NCBI GenBank assembly: GCA_963756025.1 | Contig: CAVWMF010000001.1 | Span: 744,001 to 808,000, forward strand | DNA length: 64,000 nucleotides | Direction of reading: 5' to 3' | Source of the DNA: Bog-473 sp963756025 | GTDB taxonomy: Bacteria > Actinomycetota > Acidimicrobiia > Acidimicrobiales > RAAP-2 | Part shown: one piece after another, positions 49,936-58,545 of the stretch | Layout: each line of letters opens with the position of its first letter | Position numbering within the stretch: position 1 is the stretch's first letter | Notes under the pieces: generated by a model | What the model was told of the DNA's origin: nothing | The model's database searches: none | Seen by the model: only the letters and a program-made list of their open reading frames with translations | Position numbers and translations under genes: made by a program

Positions 49936-51273
49936 CTAGCTCGAAGGCGCTTCGCCCGGCTCGTACTCCTTCTTCGGGGTGAGGAGCGCGCTGCCTTCGT
50001 TGGCTCCCGGCTTGACCAGATAGCCGCAGAGGGGCTTCTTATTGGCACCCCAGATGAACTTCTGGTTCTTGACCGAGATGTAATACCAGCAGCTGCGGTT
50101 GGAGTACTCGCCCTTGGTGAAATGGATCGCCTGTGGGGATATTCCTCCGAGGTTGTCGCCGGAGGGCAGGTTGTAGAGGCCCTTCTTGACGACGGCCGGT
50201 GTGACGGCGGTCCCGCTGGACGGCGCCGCCGCTTTGATGGCGTCCTGGAGGAGCGCCCCTTCTGCCCAGCCGATGATGGCCTGTTCACCGAAGTTCGGCG
50301 AACTGTGCAGGGTGGGGGCGTACTTGTCGAGTGCGGACCAGAAGTCCTTCGTCGCCGCATTGTGCACGAAGTAGGGAATGTTCTGCTGGGAGGCGAGCAT
50401 GCCCTGGAACTGCGGATCGGTGGCCATGTCGCTGCTGACGGCAGCGGCGACTTCGATGGGGCTCCACCCCTGCGCCGCACAGTTCGTGGCCGCCTTCTCG
50501 GCGACCACGGATGCGTCACCGACCTCGAGCACGTCTGCTCCCGCTTGCTTCGCCGCGATGCACTGCGCGTCGTAGCTGGGTGCCGAGAACGAGATGCCCG
50601 AGGTGTAGACCACGTTGACGCCGTATTGCTTCCCGATGATCTTGTCGAGAGCCGTCTCCGACTGGCACACGGCCGCTTCGACGCAATAGAAGACGGCTTC
50701 CTTCTTCAAGTCCGTCAGCCGCGCGATGCCGATCTGCTGTCCGGTGTCGCCGTAGTTGAGGGTGGGGCCGGGCGAGAAGGTGTCCAAGCTGTTGTAACTG
50801 AGGTTGCTGTCGGCGGCGCCGATGATCGGCACGTTGGCGGCCGCGGCGATCTTCGCCCATGCCGTGTCCGCGTTGCTGTTGTCGAAGATGGCGGCGACAT
50901 GATCGGTGTTGATGGCCTTTTGGACATCCGTGGTCGACACAGCCGGGTTGGTCATGTCGTCGGAGGCGATGACCTTCACCGGATGTCCGTTCAAGCCTCC
51001 GTGGGCGTTCTCCCACGACGCCCACGCCTGCAGGGTCGGGGTCGTCTGTTGCGCCTGCGCACCCTGAGGTCCGGTGCAGCTGCAGATGTCGGCGATGACG
51101 ATCGGCGTGGCACTGGCGGCGCCGGCCGGAGTGGCGCTCCCCACCAGGTCGATGCCGACCAATGGTGCGCTCGCCACCGCTGCGGCCACCACGGCGCCCA
51201 CCCATCGACGAGTGGCACCCCGCTTTCCGGTGGCACTGCTCCGATGCGCGAATTTCCCGATATAGCGCGTCAT
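49936..51273 (-). CDS. Periplasmic-binding-fold type I (LivJ-like) solute-binding protein
   Basis: 445 residues from the ATG at 51273; a G7 tract lies about 12 bases upstream. Signal peptide ~15-47 (RRWVGAVVAAAVASAPLVGI). Mature start 'ATPIVIADICSCTGPQGAQA', then 'WENAHGGLNGHPVKVIASDD', 'AAIFDNSNADTAWAKIAAAA', 'FSAPSYDAQCIAAKQAGADV' and 'ALLQDAIKAAAPSSGTAV', parallel to the protein at 16799. Its C-terminal ~30 residues (GANEGSALLTPKKEYEPGEA) are an extra polar tail. No transporter genes adjoin. Confidence 0.88.
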   Translation of the reverse strand: MTRYIGKFAHRSSATGKRGATRRWVGAVVAAAVASAPLVGIDLVGSATPAGAASATPIVIADICSCTGPQGAQAQQTTPTLQAWASWENAHGGLNGHPVKVIASDDMTNPAVSTTDVQKAINTDHVAAIFDNSNADTAWAKIAAAANVPIIGAADSNLSYNSLDTFSPGPTLNYGDTGQQIGIARLTDLKKEAVFYCVEAAVCQSETALDKIIGKQYGVNVVYTSGISFSAPSYDAQCIAAKQAGADVLEVGDASVVAEKAATNCAAQGWSPIEVAAAVSSDMATDPQFQGMLASQQNIPYFVHNAATKDFWSALDKYAPTLHSSPNFGEQAIIGWAEGALLQDAIKAAAPSSGTAVTPAVVKKGLYNLPSGDNLGGISPQAIHFTKGEYSNRSCWYYISVKNQKFIWGANKKPLCGYLVKPGANEGSALLTPKKEYEPGEAPSS

Positions 51274-51414
51274 GGCGACGTTGACCCCCCCCTGAGCGAC
51301 CACTGGTAGTCGCCACAGCTGATCCCATCGTTCAGGCGATAATTCGCTGAACTCTCTGCTCGCGGGCCTGTAGCTACGCCCGTGAATGTTGATGGTAAAC
51401 GAGGTCCTCTGAAA

Positions 51415-51433
51415 TTGCAAGGGTCCCTTGCAA
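51415..51433. promoter_or_regulatory. 19-bp perfect palindrome
   Basis: TTGCAAGGGTCCCTTGCAA: 9-bp arms around one T. It lies 142 bases upstream of the binding-protein start at 51273 and 67 bases after the end of the propeller gene (same strand), so it may be an operator for the former or a terminator stem for the latter. The TTGCAA arms recall the TGCA sites near modA. Confidence 0.5.
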
Positions 51434-51499
51434 ATCCACGATGGCCAGTTTCGGCCGGTCCCCGACCGGCGCGGTAACCGGCCCGATGAGCCAACTCGA

Positions 51500-52441
51500 T
51501 TACTGCGCGGCGGCCATCCCCACGATCGGCGACGGGGCGGATTTCAACCCGAGTGCGACCAGGATCGCCGGCACGGAACCGAAGAATCCCGCATCGCCAT
51601 AGGCGAAGACGCCGCCGTCGGCGCCGGCCACCCAGTATCCCTTGCCGTCGGGCGTGATCACCATGGCGGTGAGTGGACCTGCGAGTTGGGTCCCCGAGAG
51701 CAGCGGTGAACCGTTGAAGAAACCGCCCCCGAGGGAATACACGCCGCCGTCTGCAGTCGTCAGGAGGTAGCCCGCACCGCCGGAGTTGCTGGCGATACCC
51801 ACGACAGGCGATGTCGTCGGGCCGCCCAACTTGTCAGCCAGGTTCCCGGCATAGACCCCGTCGCCGAACGTGTAGACCGCGCCGTCCGATCCCACCAGGT
51901 AGTAGCCGTTCCCGGTCGGGGTGACGGCGAGCCCCACGATCGGCGCACTCAACGTCAGGCCGGCGGCGGACCCGGCGAAACGGGCATCCCCGAAGGTGAA
52001 CACGCCGCCGTCCCGGGCGACGAGGTAATAGCCCTTGTGATCGACCGTCGCCACGATGCCCACGATCGGAGCGTTCAGATGCAGCGCCCCCAGGGAGCCG
52101 TAGAAGGCGGCATCACCGTAGGAGAACACCCCGCCATCGGCGGCCGCGACCCAGTACCCCTTGCCGTCGGCCGTCGAGGCGATGCCCACCGCCGGAGCGT
52201 TGGAGACACCCAGCGGGCTACCCAAGCTGGTGGACGAACCGAAGGCGTACACGCCACCGCTCGCCGCCACTTCCCAATACCCGGTGACCTTGACCGGCGC
52301 TGCGTTCGCCCGCCCCGGGGCCAGAACGAGAGACACCATCGAGAGCAGCAGGCACAGGGCCACTGCTCCGACGAGAAAGCACCCTCGAAGAGAGACGCGT
52401 CCTCCGACGCCGATCCTCACTCCGAATCCCAGATTCGACAC
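51500..52441 (-). CDS. Secreted propeller-like repeat protein
   Basis: 313 residues. Signal peptide ~15-47 (CFLVGAVALCLLLSMVSLVL). The mature part is about six units of ~45 residues around 'GKGYWVAAADGGVFSYGDAA' + FYGS, with variants such as 'GYYLVARDGGVFTFGDARFA'. The same repeat family forms the C-terminus of the protein at 21670. It probably folds as a beta-propeller at the cell surface; ligand unknown. Confidence 0.85.
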   Translation of the reverse strand: MSNLGFGVRIGVGGRVSLRGCFLVGAVALCLLLSMVSLVLAPGRANAAPVKVTGYWEVAASGGVYAFGSSTSLGSPLGVSNAPAVGIASTADGKGYWVAAADGGVFSYGDAAFYGSLGALHLNAPIVGIVATVDHKGYYLVARDGGVFTFGDARFAGSAAGLTLSAPIVGLAVTPTGNGYYLVGSDGAVYTFGDGVYAGNLADKLGGPTTSPVVGIASNSGGAGYLLTTADGGVYSLGGGFFNGSPLLSGTQLAGPLTAMVITPDGKGYWVAGADGGVFAYGDAGFFGSVPAILVALGLKSAPSPIVGMAAAQ

Positions 52442-52531
52442 GACTTTGCCTCCGGTGTTTTGTGATGGTTGAGAGGGACTTGCAGGGGTTGCGTGCGGGT
52501 TGCGGGGGATCTCGCGGGGTCGGCCCGAGCT

Positions 52532-53518
52532 CTAGAGGCCCGACGACGTGACCGTGGGCGGCAGGAACCCGGCGTTCTTGAGGGCAGCCTGGCCCGTACC
52601 GGAGACGATCTCGTTGAGGAACGCCTTGTCGGCCGCCTGATTCTTGGACGACTTGAGAATGGCGATCGGATAGACGGCGATCACGTTCTGGCTGGAGGGA
52701 ATCGGCACACCGGTGACGGTCGAACCGGCGGACACGACGTCACTGACGTAGACCACGGCGGCGTCGGCGTTGCCCGATGTCACGGTGGCCAGTGTCGACT
52801 TCACGTCGAGAGGCTCGGAGACCGGGTGCACGACGATGCCCAATTTCGACAACACTTCGGCCGTGTACTTCCCGGCAGGTTGCGAAGGATCCTCGATCAC
52901 CACTTTCAGGTTGGGATTGGCCAGGTCGGCCAGGCTCTTGATGCCTTTCGGATTCTCCGGGGCGACGGCGATCTCCAGCAGGTTGTTGGCGAACACCTGG
53001 GGGGTCTCCACCAGTCCGGCCGTTTGCAACTGCTGCATGCTCGAAGGATCAGCGGTGGCGATGATGTCGGCGGGTGCGCCGGCCTGAATCTGCGTCACGA
53101 GCGTGCCCGATCCGGCGAAGCTGTACGTCAGGTGCAGTGAGGGGTACTTGCCGATCAACGTCTGCTGCTCGTCCTGGAAAGCCTCGGTGAGGGACGCCGC
53201 GGCAAAGATCGTGATCGCCCCACTCACCGCTGGTGTGGTCGTCGTCGTGGTGGTAGCCACCGGCTTCGTGGTCGGCGCCGTACTCGAGCTCCCGCCTGAG
53301 GACCTGGCCGTCGTCGTCGTCACCCCCGCGCCGGGCACCGTCGTCGTCGAGCTCACCGGCGCCGTGGTCGTCGTCGATGAACTACTCGTCGTCGACGTGG
53401 TGCTCGGGGAAGCATTGGAGTGCTTCTTGGGACTGGCCGAGGGCGTGGACGTTCCGCACGCGGCCGCAACCACGGCAACGGCCATCCCCATCAGGCCCAC
53501 ATACCGTCGGCGGACCAT
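52532..53518 (-). CDS. modA: Molybdate ABC transporter substrate-binding lipoprotein ModA
   Basis: 328 residues. Lipobox VAAAC with Cys at ~21; residues 22-95 are a Ser/Thr/Pro tether (long for ModA); then 'AITIFAAASLTEAFQDEQQT', 'LTYSFAGSGTLVTQIQAGAP', 'ADIIATADPSSMQQLQTAGL' and 'TSGNADAAVVYVSDVV', the ModA type II binding fold with Ser and Tyr ligands. Divergent from the regulator-modBC operon 253 bases away. Confidence 0.93.
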   Translation of the reverse strand: MVRRRYVGLMGMAVAVVAAACGTSTPSASPKKHSNASPSTTSTTSSSSTTTTAPVSSTTTVPGAGVTTTTARSSGGSSSTAPTTKPVATTTTTTTPAVSGAITIFAAASLTEAFQDEQQTLIGKYPSLHLTYSFAGSGTLVTQIQAGAPADIIATADPSSMQQLQTAGLVETPQVFANNLLEIAVAPENPKGIKSLADLANPNLKVVIEDPSQPAGKYTAEVLSKLGIVVHPVSEPLDVKSTLATVTSGNADAAVVYVSDVVSAGSTVTGVPIPSSQNVIAVYPIAILKSSKNQAADKAFLNEIVSGTGQAALKNAGFLPPTVTSSGL

Positions 53519-53620
53519 GGCTCACCCTCCCTGGAAGAACGCTCCGCCGTCGGACGACGGCAGCCGGGCGCACCCTAACAGCGCCCAAATCAGGACGTCA
53601 ATCTCGAGACCGCATATACG

Positions 53621-53737
53621 GTGCAGTTTGCACTCGAACTTCTTAGGTTCGACTCTATGAACGTCTTTAACCTCGTATCCGCACGATTCACGGCTGTCAC
53701 GGCGGTCGATCATCTCCGTCGAACTTGCATTTGCAAG
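53621..53737. promoter_or_regulatory. Candidate regulator sites in the modA-modR gap
   Basis: Two short palindromes share a TGCA-spacer-TGCA core: GTGCAGTTTGCAC at 53621-53633 (103 bases upstream of modA) and CTTGCATTTGCAAG at 53724-53737 (35 bases upstream of the regulator start). They could be targets of the HTH-TOBE protein at 53772. Confidence 0.45.
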
Positions 53738-53771
53738 GCCTGTCCAAATCGGGGAACCGTATAGTGCAGGA

Positions 53772-54170
53772 ATGGCGAAATATGGCGTTGGCGACGCGGC
53801 GATCGTGTTGGGAGTCAGCACCGACACGGTGCGTCGATGGGTGGACTCGGGCCGGCTGAAGGCCACCCGAACCCCGGGGGGAAGGCGTCAGATCGACGGC
53901 GTGGCATTGGCCCGTTTCTCCCAATCGCTCAATGCGATGTCCGACTCGGCCCAGCTGGGCCGCGAATCCGCCCGCAACCGGTTTGCCGGCATCGTGACGA
54001 AGATCATCAAGGACAAGGTCATGGCGCAGGTCGAGATCCAATCCGGACCGTTCCGGATCGTGGCCCTCATAAGCAGGGAGGCCGTGGACGATCTCTCGCT
54101 CGCCCCCGGGGTCATGGTGGATGCCGTCGTCAAGTCGACCAACGTCCATGTCGAGTTGTCCGAGCGATGA
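53772..54170 (+). CDS. Molybdate-responsive regulator: MerR-like HTH fused to a TOBE/Mop domain
   Basis: 132 residues. HTH ~1-55: 'VGDAAIVLGVSTDTVRRWVD' and 'GRLKATRTPGGRRQIDGVAL', of the MerR/excisionase type. Mop/TOBE ~68-132: 'ARNRFAGIVTKIIKDKVMAQ', 'VEIQSGPFRIVALISREAVD' and 'GVMVDAVVKSTNVHVEL', the molybdate-binding fold of ModE. Actinobacteria use this compact layout instead of classical ModE. ATGA overlap with modB and divergence from modA make it the likely controller of uptake. Confidence 0.88.
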   Translation: MAKYGVGDAAIVLGVSTDTVRRWVDSGRLKATRTPGGRRQIDGVALARFSQSLNAMSDSAQLGRESARNRFAGIVTKIIKDKVMAQVEIQSGPFRIVALISREAVDDLSLAPGVMVDAVVKSTNVHVELSER

Positions 54171-54958
54171 AGTCCCGACGGCCACCCCTGATTCTGGTCA
54201 TCCCCGCGCTCATCGCGGTGGCGTTCGTCCTCATCCCGCTGATCGCCCTCGTCCAGCATGCCCCATGGGGCCAACTCGGACCGCAGCTTGCCTCGGCCCC
54301 CGTCCGCCAGGCTTTGGTGCTCTCGATCGAATGCTCACTCTGCGCGCTCGGCTTGTCACTGCTCTTCGGCGTTCCGCTGGCGTGGGTACTCGCTCGCGTC
54401 GAGTTTCCGGGGCGCTCCTTCTTCCGCGCCCTGGTCACGTTGCCGGTGGTCCTGCCGCCCGTCGTGGGGGGCGTCGCTCTCCTGTATGCCTTTGGGCGGA
54501 CGGGGTTTGCGGGAAGAGCCCTCGAGGCGACGACGGGGCTGACGTTGCCGTTCACGACCGCGGGCGTGATCATGGCGGAGACGTTCGTGTCCATGCCGTT
54601 TCTCGTCATTGCCGTCGAGGCCGGTTTTCGTCAGATCGACGGTCGCTACGAAGAGGCCGCCGCGACCCTGGGTGCAAGTACGTGGACCCGGTTCCGCCGC
54701 GTCACGTTGCCACTGGCCGTTCCGTCGCTCATTGCCGGGGGCGCCCTCACCTGGGCCCGGGCCCTCGGAGAGTTCGGTGCCACCATCACCTTCGCCGGCA
54801 ACCTCCAGGGGCGGACCCAGACGATGCCCCTCGCGGTCTACGTCGCACTCGAATCGCAGCCCGCCGGAGCCATCACCCTGTCGTTGGTCCTGTTGGTCAT
54901 CTCGCTCCTCGTCCTCGTCCTCCTGCGGGGGCGATGGCTCGGAGGAGCGGCGACGTGA
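54167..54958 (+). CDS. modB: Molybdate ABC transporter permease ModB
   Basis: 263 residues with about six membrane helices: 'LILVIPALIAVAFVLIPLIA', 'LLFGVPLAWVLARVEFPGRS', 'LPVVLPPVVGGVALLYAFGR', the EAA loop 'YEEAAATLGASTWTRFRRVT' and 'ALTWARALGEFGATITFAGN', diagnostic of ModB. Coupled on both sides. Confidence 0.95.
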   Translation: MKSRRPPLILVIPALIAVAFVLIPLIALVQHAPWGQLGPQLASAPVRQALVLSIECSLCALGLSLLFGVPLAWVLARVEFPGRSFFRALVTLPVVLPPVVGGVALLYAFGRTGFAGRALEATTGLTLPFTTAGVIMAETFVSMPFLVIAVEAGFRQIDGRYEEAAATLGASTWTRFRRVTLPLAVPSLIAGGALTWARALGEFGATITFAGNLQGRTQTMPLAVYVALESQPAGAITLSLVLLVISLLVLVLLRGRWLGGAAT

Positions 54959-56007
54959 TGTTGTCGGGACATGTCGCGGCGCACCTCGGCACCCTGGATC
55001 TCCAGGCGACAGTCGAGGCCGACGCCGGTGAAGTCCTCGCGGTGGTCGGGCCCAACGGGGCGGGAAAGACGACGCTGCTCCGCTCCTTGGCCGGACTGGT
55101 TCCTCTCCGTGACGCCCACGTCGTGGTCGACGGCGCCGTGCTGGACGATTCCGCATCGGGGATTTCCGTGCCGACCGAGAAGAGACCGATCGGGTTTCTC
55201 TTCCAGGACTACCTTCTCTTTCCCCACTTGAGCGCGCTCGACAATGTCGCCTTCGGCTTGCGCACACAAGGCATGCGACGCGAAGCCGCCCGGCGGGAGG
55301 CGCAGAGCTGGCTCGAGCGGATGGACATCGGTGATGTCGGCAGGGCCAAGCCCGGCGCGCTGTCGGGCGGCCAGCGACAGAAAGTCGCGCTCGCACGCGC
55401 GTTGGCCCCACGACCGCGGCTTCTCCTGCTCGACGAGCCACTCGCCGCAGTGGACGTGTCGGCTCGGGCCGAACTCCGACAGAGCCTGCGTCGGGTGCTC
55501 ATGCAATTCGACGGTGTCGGCGTCATCGTGACGCATGACCCGATCGAGGCATTCTCGCTCGCCACGCGCATCATTGTGATGGAGGCGGGCCGCATCATGC
55601 AGACGGGCACGGTGGGCGAAGTCGCCTCGCATCCCCGGTCAACCTGGGCCGCGGAGTTGATGGGGCTCAACCTGCTGAGCGGCATCGCGTCGGAGGGCAT
55701 GGTGTCGGTCTCCCCGTCGACCAGCCTGCAGCTCGCCGATTCCCTCGAGGGTCCGGTGTTCGTCGCCATCTCACCTCGCGCCGTGGCGCTCTACAGGACA
55801 CGGCCGGTGGGAAGTCCGCGCAACGTCTGGCCAGGGACGGTCGACGGTCTCGACCTGCAGGGCGACCGGGTGCGGGTTCTTGTCGCAGGCGCACCACCGA
55901 TCGTGGCTGAAGTTACCCCGGCCGCGGTGGCCGAGCTCGAGATCGTCGAGGGCGCGGACGTGTGGGTTTCCGTGAAGGCCACGGAGATGGCGGTCTACCC
56001 GGCGTAG
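54958..56007 (+). CDS. modC: Molybdate ABC transporter ATPase ModC
   Basis: About 349 residues; ATG at 54958 or GTG at 54955, both overlapping the modB stop. Walker A 'VVGPNGAGKTTLLRSLAGL', Q-loop 'IGFLFQDYLLFPHLSALDNV', signature 'LSGGQRQKVALARALAPRPR', Walker B 'LLLLDEPLAAVDVS', H-loop THD. The C-terminal ~65 residues (WPGTVDGLDLQGDRVRVLVA) are a TOBE/Mop domain, as expected for ModC. Last gene of the operon. Confidence 0.95.
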   Translation: MLSGHVAAHLGTLDLQATVEADAGEVLAVVGPNGAGKTTLLRSLAGLVPLRDAHVVVDGAVLDDSASGISVPTEKRPIGFLFQDYLLFPHLSALDNVAFGLRTQGMRREAARREAQSWLERMDIGDVGRAKPGALSGGQRQKVALARALAPRPRLLLLDEPLAAVDVSARAELRQSLRRVLMQFDGVGVIVTHDPIEAFSLATRIIVMEAGRIMQTGTVGEVASHPRSTWAAELMGLNLLSGIASEGMVSVSPSTSLQLADSLEGPVFVAISPRAVALYRTRPVGSPRNVWPGTVDGLDLQGDRVRVLVAGAPPIVAEVTPAAVAELEIVEGADVWVSVKATEMAVYPA

Positions 56008-56087
56008 GTCGGCGGTTCGTCCGACAATCGAGATCCTCTCTCTCCCGATGTATCATCGTGGACTCGTCTGCCCTCGTCTTTCTTGGA

Positions 56088-56696
56088 ATGACACCGGTAG
56101 CCACGCGCTCTCTAGCGGGCGATCGAACCGGACCAGACGGAGCGCCAACCGAAGGGTCCGTACGATTCCGCTATCGTCGGCGACGTCGACTCCTCTTGAG
56201 CGTCTGCGCCGTCTTCGTCGTCTTCCTGGCAGCCAGTCTCGCGCTCTTCGTCTACCCTTCAACAGACCAACCAAGACATGTTGACGGTATCCTGAGCCTA
56301 AATGGCGGAGACGAATCGGCCCGAGAATCCGAGGCGGTATCTCTCGCGGAGAAAGGCGTGGCCCGGGTGCTCCTCTTTTCTCAAGGTTCACTGGCCAACG
56401 ACACGCCGTGTCCCAAAGTGCCGAGGGTTTCAGTTGTGTGTTTCGTCGACGTTACGGACAACACGAGAGGCGAAGCACGATGGGCAGCGCGCTACGCCGA
56501 ACGTCACCACTGGCATAGTCTCCTGATCGTTCCAGGTCGTGCACAGGCTACGCGGGCGCGCTTGCTGGTTGAACGATGCTTCTCGGGGCAGGTCGTCGTC
56601 GCTCCCGCCACCGAATCACTACGGGAGATACCGGGTGATGTGTTCCATGAATGGGGTGGTCTGTTCGCCGCACTGTTGATCTATCGAGGCTGTTGA
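56088..56696 (+). CDS. DUF218 (YdcF/SanA-like) membrane protein
   Basis: 202 residues from the ATG at 56088. Basic stretch RYRRRRR then one membrane helix (LLLSVCAVFVVFLAASLALF), then an extracytoplasmic DUF218-like domain: 'VDGILSLNGGDESARESEAV', 'KGVARVLLFSQG', 'RWAARYAERHHWHSLLIVPG' and 'ATRARLLVERCF'. DUF218 proteins take part in envelope polysaccharide or vancomycin-related functions. It precedes the polysaccharide genes but on the opposite strand to the next ones. Confidence 0.75.
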   Translation: MTPVATRSLAGDRTGPDGAPTEGSVRFRYRRRRRLLLSVCAVFVVFLAASLALFVYPSTDQPRHVDGILSLNGGDESARESEAVSLAEKGVARVLLFSQGSLANDTPCPKVPRVSVVCFVDVTDNTRGEARWAARYAERHHWHSLLIVPGRAQATRARLLVERCFSGQVVVAPATESLREIPGDVFHEWGGLFAALLIYRGC

Positions 56697-56709
56697 CTCC
56701 GGGGTTTCC

Positions 56710-57367
56710 TCACCCCGGTCGCGGTGTGCAGATGTAGATGTACTCGACGGCAAGCCAGTTCGTCAGTATCGGGATGTTCACATTGAGGTACATGTTGGGC
56801 GCCCGCACGAACCACTGTCCTGGCTCTTGGTGGTGCCAATTATCGCGCGGTCGGAATCTGCCTCTCGACGATGAAATGCTCGGTCAGGGCTCGCCGGAAT
56901 TCGCAAGACGACTGAATGTTGCTGTAGGGCGAATAGTAGTAGGGACGACGATGATCGAAATTCACGTAGGAGACGACGAACTTTCCGTCCGGCGCGAGCA
57001 GGTCAACGATCTCAGCAAACTTTTGAGACTGGGCGTCAGCCATGTACTCGAAGAACCCCTGTGCCACGACCAGGTCGAAGGGTGCGTGGTCTGAGTGAAT
57101 CGGTTGCCGCAGAAGGTCACACTCGACGAGCTCCGGCGCCGGCTCACGAATAGCAATATCGACGCCCCGATAGGAAATATTACGGGCGAGGAGGAGGCGA
57201 AGCGCGGCCGGTCCGCATCCGACATCCAAGAGCCGGCACGCCCTCCCGTCGGCCAGATGATTCACCACACGGGTCACCTTGCGCATGCGGTAATGCGGTG
57301 TCTGGTACTTCAAGTTCTCCCGAGACCAGAAGTCCCGTTTGTAGACCAACGGCGATGGATTGCTCAT
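56710..57367 (-). CDS. Class I SAM-dependent methyltransferase, frame break near the C-terminus
   Basis: ATG at 57367. 'CRLLDVGCGPAALRLLLARN' (SAM motif I), 'YRGVDIAI', 'FDLVVAQGFFEYMADAQSQK' and 'LLAPDGKFVVSYVNFDHRRP'. The ORF as read stops after VERQIPTAR at 56840, but the neighbouring frame continues sensibly from ~56860 ('DNWHHQEPGQWFVRAPNMYL', 'NVNIPILTNWLAVEYIYICT') to a stop at 56710, giving a normal-length enzyme. Probably methylates a sugar or lipid carrier in the surface polysaccharide pathway. Overlaps the upstream small gene by ATGA. Confidence 0.85.
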
Positions 57368-57736
57368 GTGGCACCTGCCGGCTCGAGACATTCGCCACAC
57401 GGGCTGTGCACGACGTGAGACTCAGGCCGAGCGGGACGGCATCGCCATTCGGCGAGCCCGAGGCACAGGACTTCGGCCCATTCCGGAAACGTGCGAGCAC
57501 GGGTGTCGAAGCAGCGTCTGCAAGTCTTCGAGCACAGGATTCACGGTGGCGTCGTCTTTGGTGTTACCGCCCGACCCCGCCGGAGCGAACTGACCGATGC
57601 GCCCTCCTCCGACCGACTGCTCGCTCTCTGACCTCACTCGCTCTCCCGACATGTCTGATGGGCCCCCGCCCAAGACGAGCAGCGAAGCGTTCTTCTTGAT
57701 ACGCACCGACTCAGACGAGAGTCTGCGTGAGGTCAA
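57364..57736 (-). CDS. Small hypothetical protein downstream of the sigma factor, frame break at ~57510
   Basis: Starts at an ATG at 57736 inside the 3' end of the sigma factor gene: 'RIKKNASLLVLGGGPSDMSG', 'NPVLEDLQTLL', then shifts frame near 57510 to 'FDTRARTFPEWAEVLCLGLA', 'ESHVVHSPCGECLEPAGAT', with the stop at 57364 overlapping the methyltransferase ATG. About 123 residues. I recognise no family. The CGEC pair could bind metal. Exact ATGA fit of the corrected stop supports the reading. Confidence 0.5.
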
Positions 57737-58358
57737 TCTCGGCGAGAATCTGACGGAGGTGTTCCAGACAGCGACCCCTGGTAGGTCCGATGCTGCCGAT
57801 GGGCATGCTCAACTGTTCGGCGATCTCCTTGTAGGGAAGGTCTTCGTCACCCATGAGCAGGCCTAGCAGGCGCCGGCAGCGCGGCGCCAGCCGTTCCGTC
57901 GCGATCCGGATCAACAATAATTGCTCGTCCTTCAGGAGACCGGCATCGAGCGGATCAACCTCGTCGTCGGCCATGAGGTAGAGCTCATCGGTTGCTGAGA
58001 GAACTACCCGCCGCGTGGCGATCCTCAAGCTCTCGCGCCTCGATGTGGTTGCCAGCCAGGCGCCGAGCCGCTCCGGTTGCTCGATCCGGTCGAGGTTCTC
58101 CACCAGGCGCAACCACGTCGTTTGGGACACTTCGGCCACATCGGCGTCACTCAGGCGGCACCGTCTTGCGATGGCAACCACCAACCCACCAAAGCGGTCG
58201 ACGAGGATCTCCCAGGCTGCGCCAACCCCATCGGCGGCCTCAGCCACGACGCGAGTCAGGTCGCTGTCATCCGGAGTTACCCGCGACCGTTCTTCCGGTG
58301 CACCATCAACGCCGCTGACCGACTCCTCAACGAACACAACCCGCCACCCTCCCGGCAC
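57711..58358 (-). CDS. ECF-type sigma-70 family factor
   Basis: 215 residues; a GTG near 58280 (VTPDDSDLTRVV) is an alternative start. Region 2: 'GAAWEILVDRFGGLVVAIAR', 'LSDADVAEVSQTTWLRLVEN' and 'LGAWLATTSRRESLRIATRR'; region 4: 'LPYKEIAEQLSMPIGSIGPT' with 'RGRCLEHLRQIL'. These are typical of actinobacterial ECF factors. No anti-sigma gene adjoins; the next gene encodes the small protein at 57364. Its regulon is unknown. Confidence 0.9.
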   Translation of the reverse strand: MPGGWRVVFVEESVSGVDGAPEERSRVTPDDSDLTRVVAEAADGVGAAWEILVDRFGGLVVAIARRCRLSDADVAEVSQTTWLRLVENLDRIEQPERLGAWLATTSRRESLRIATRRVVLSATDELYLMADDEVDPLDAGLLKDEQLLLIRIATERLAPRCRRLLGLLMGDEDLPYKEIAEQLSMPIGSIGPTRGRCLEHLRQILAEIDLTQTLV

Positions 58359-58545
58359 CGCCAGATGCCGTTGCCCACTCTCTCCCAGCCATAGTCCCCG
58401 AATTTTTGGGACTCGTCATCCCCTCTTTTGAGGAACCGCGCTGACTTTCGCAGACATCAGGTATCGGACTGATCTCGAGTGTCCCGTAGCGGTGGGGTGA
58501 CGCGCATGAACGTCGTTCAGATCGAGCGCGCAGGCGTCGTTCAGA

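Noticed and set aside
53640..53660. GGTTCGA-containing stretch as a tRNA arm
   Set aside because: No acceptor stem or anticodon arm can be paired around it; no tRNA found anywhere in the window.
54121..56007. 628-codon gene containing modC
   Set aside because: The first ~280 codons are modB read out of frame; the real start is at 54955/54958.
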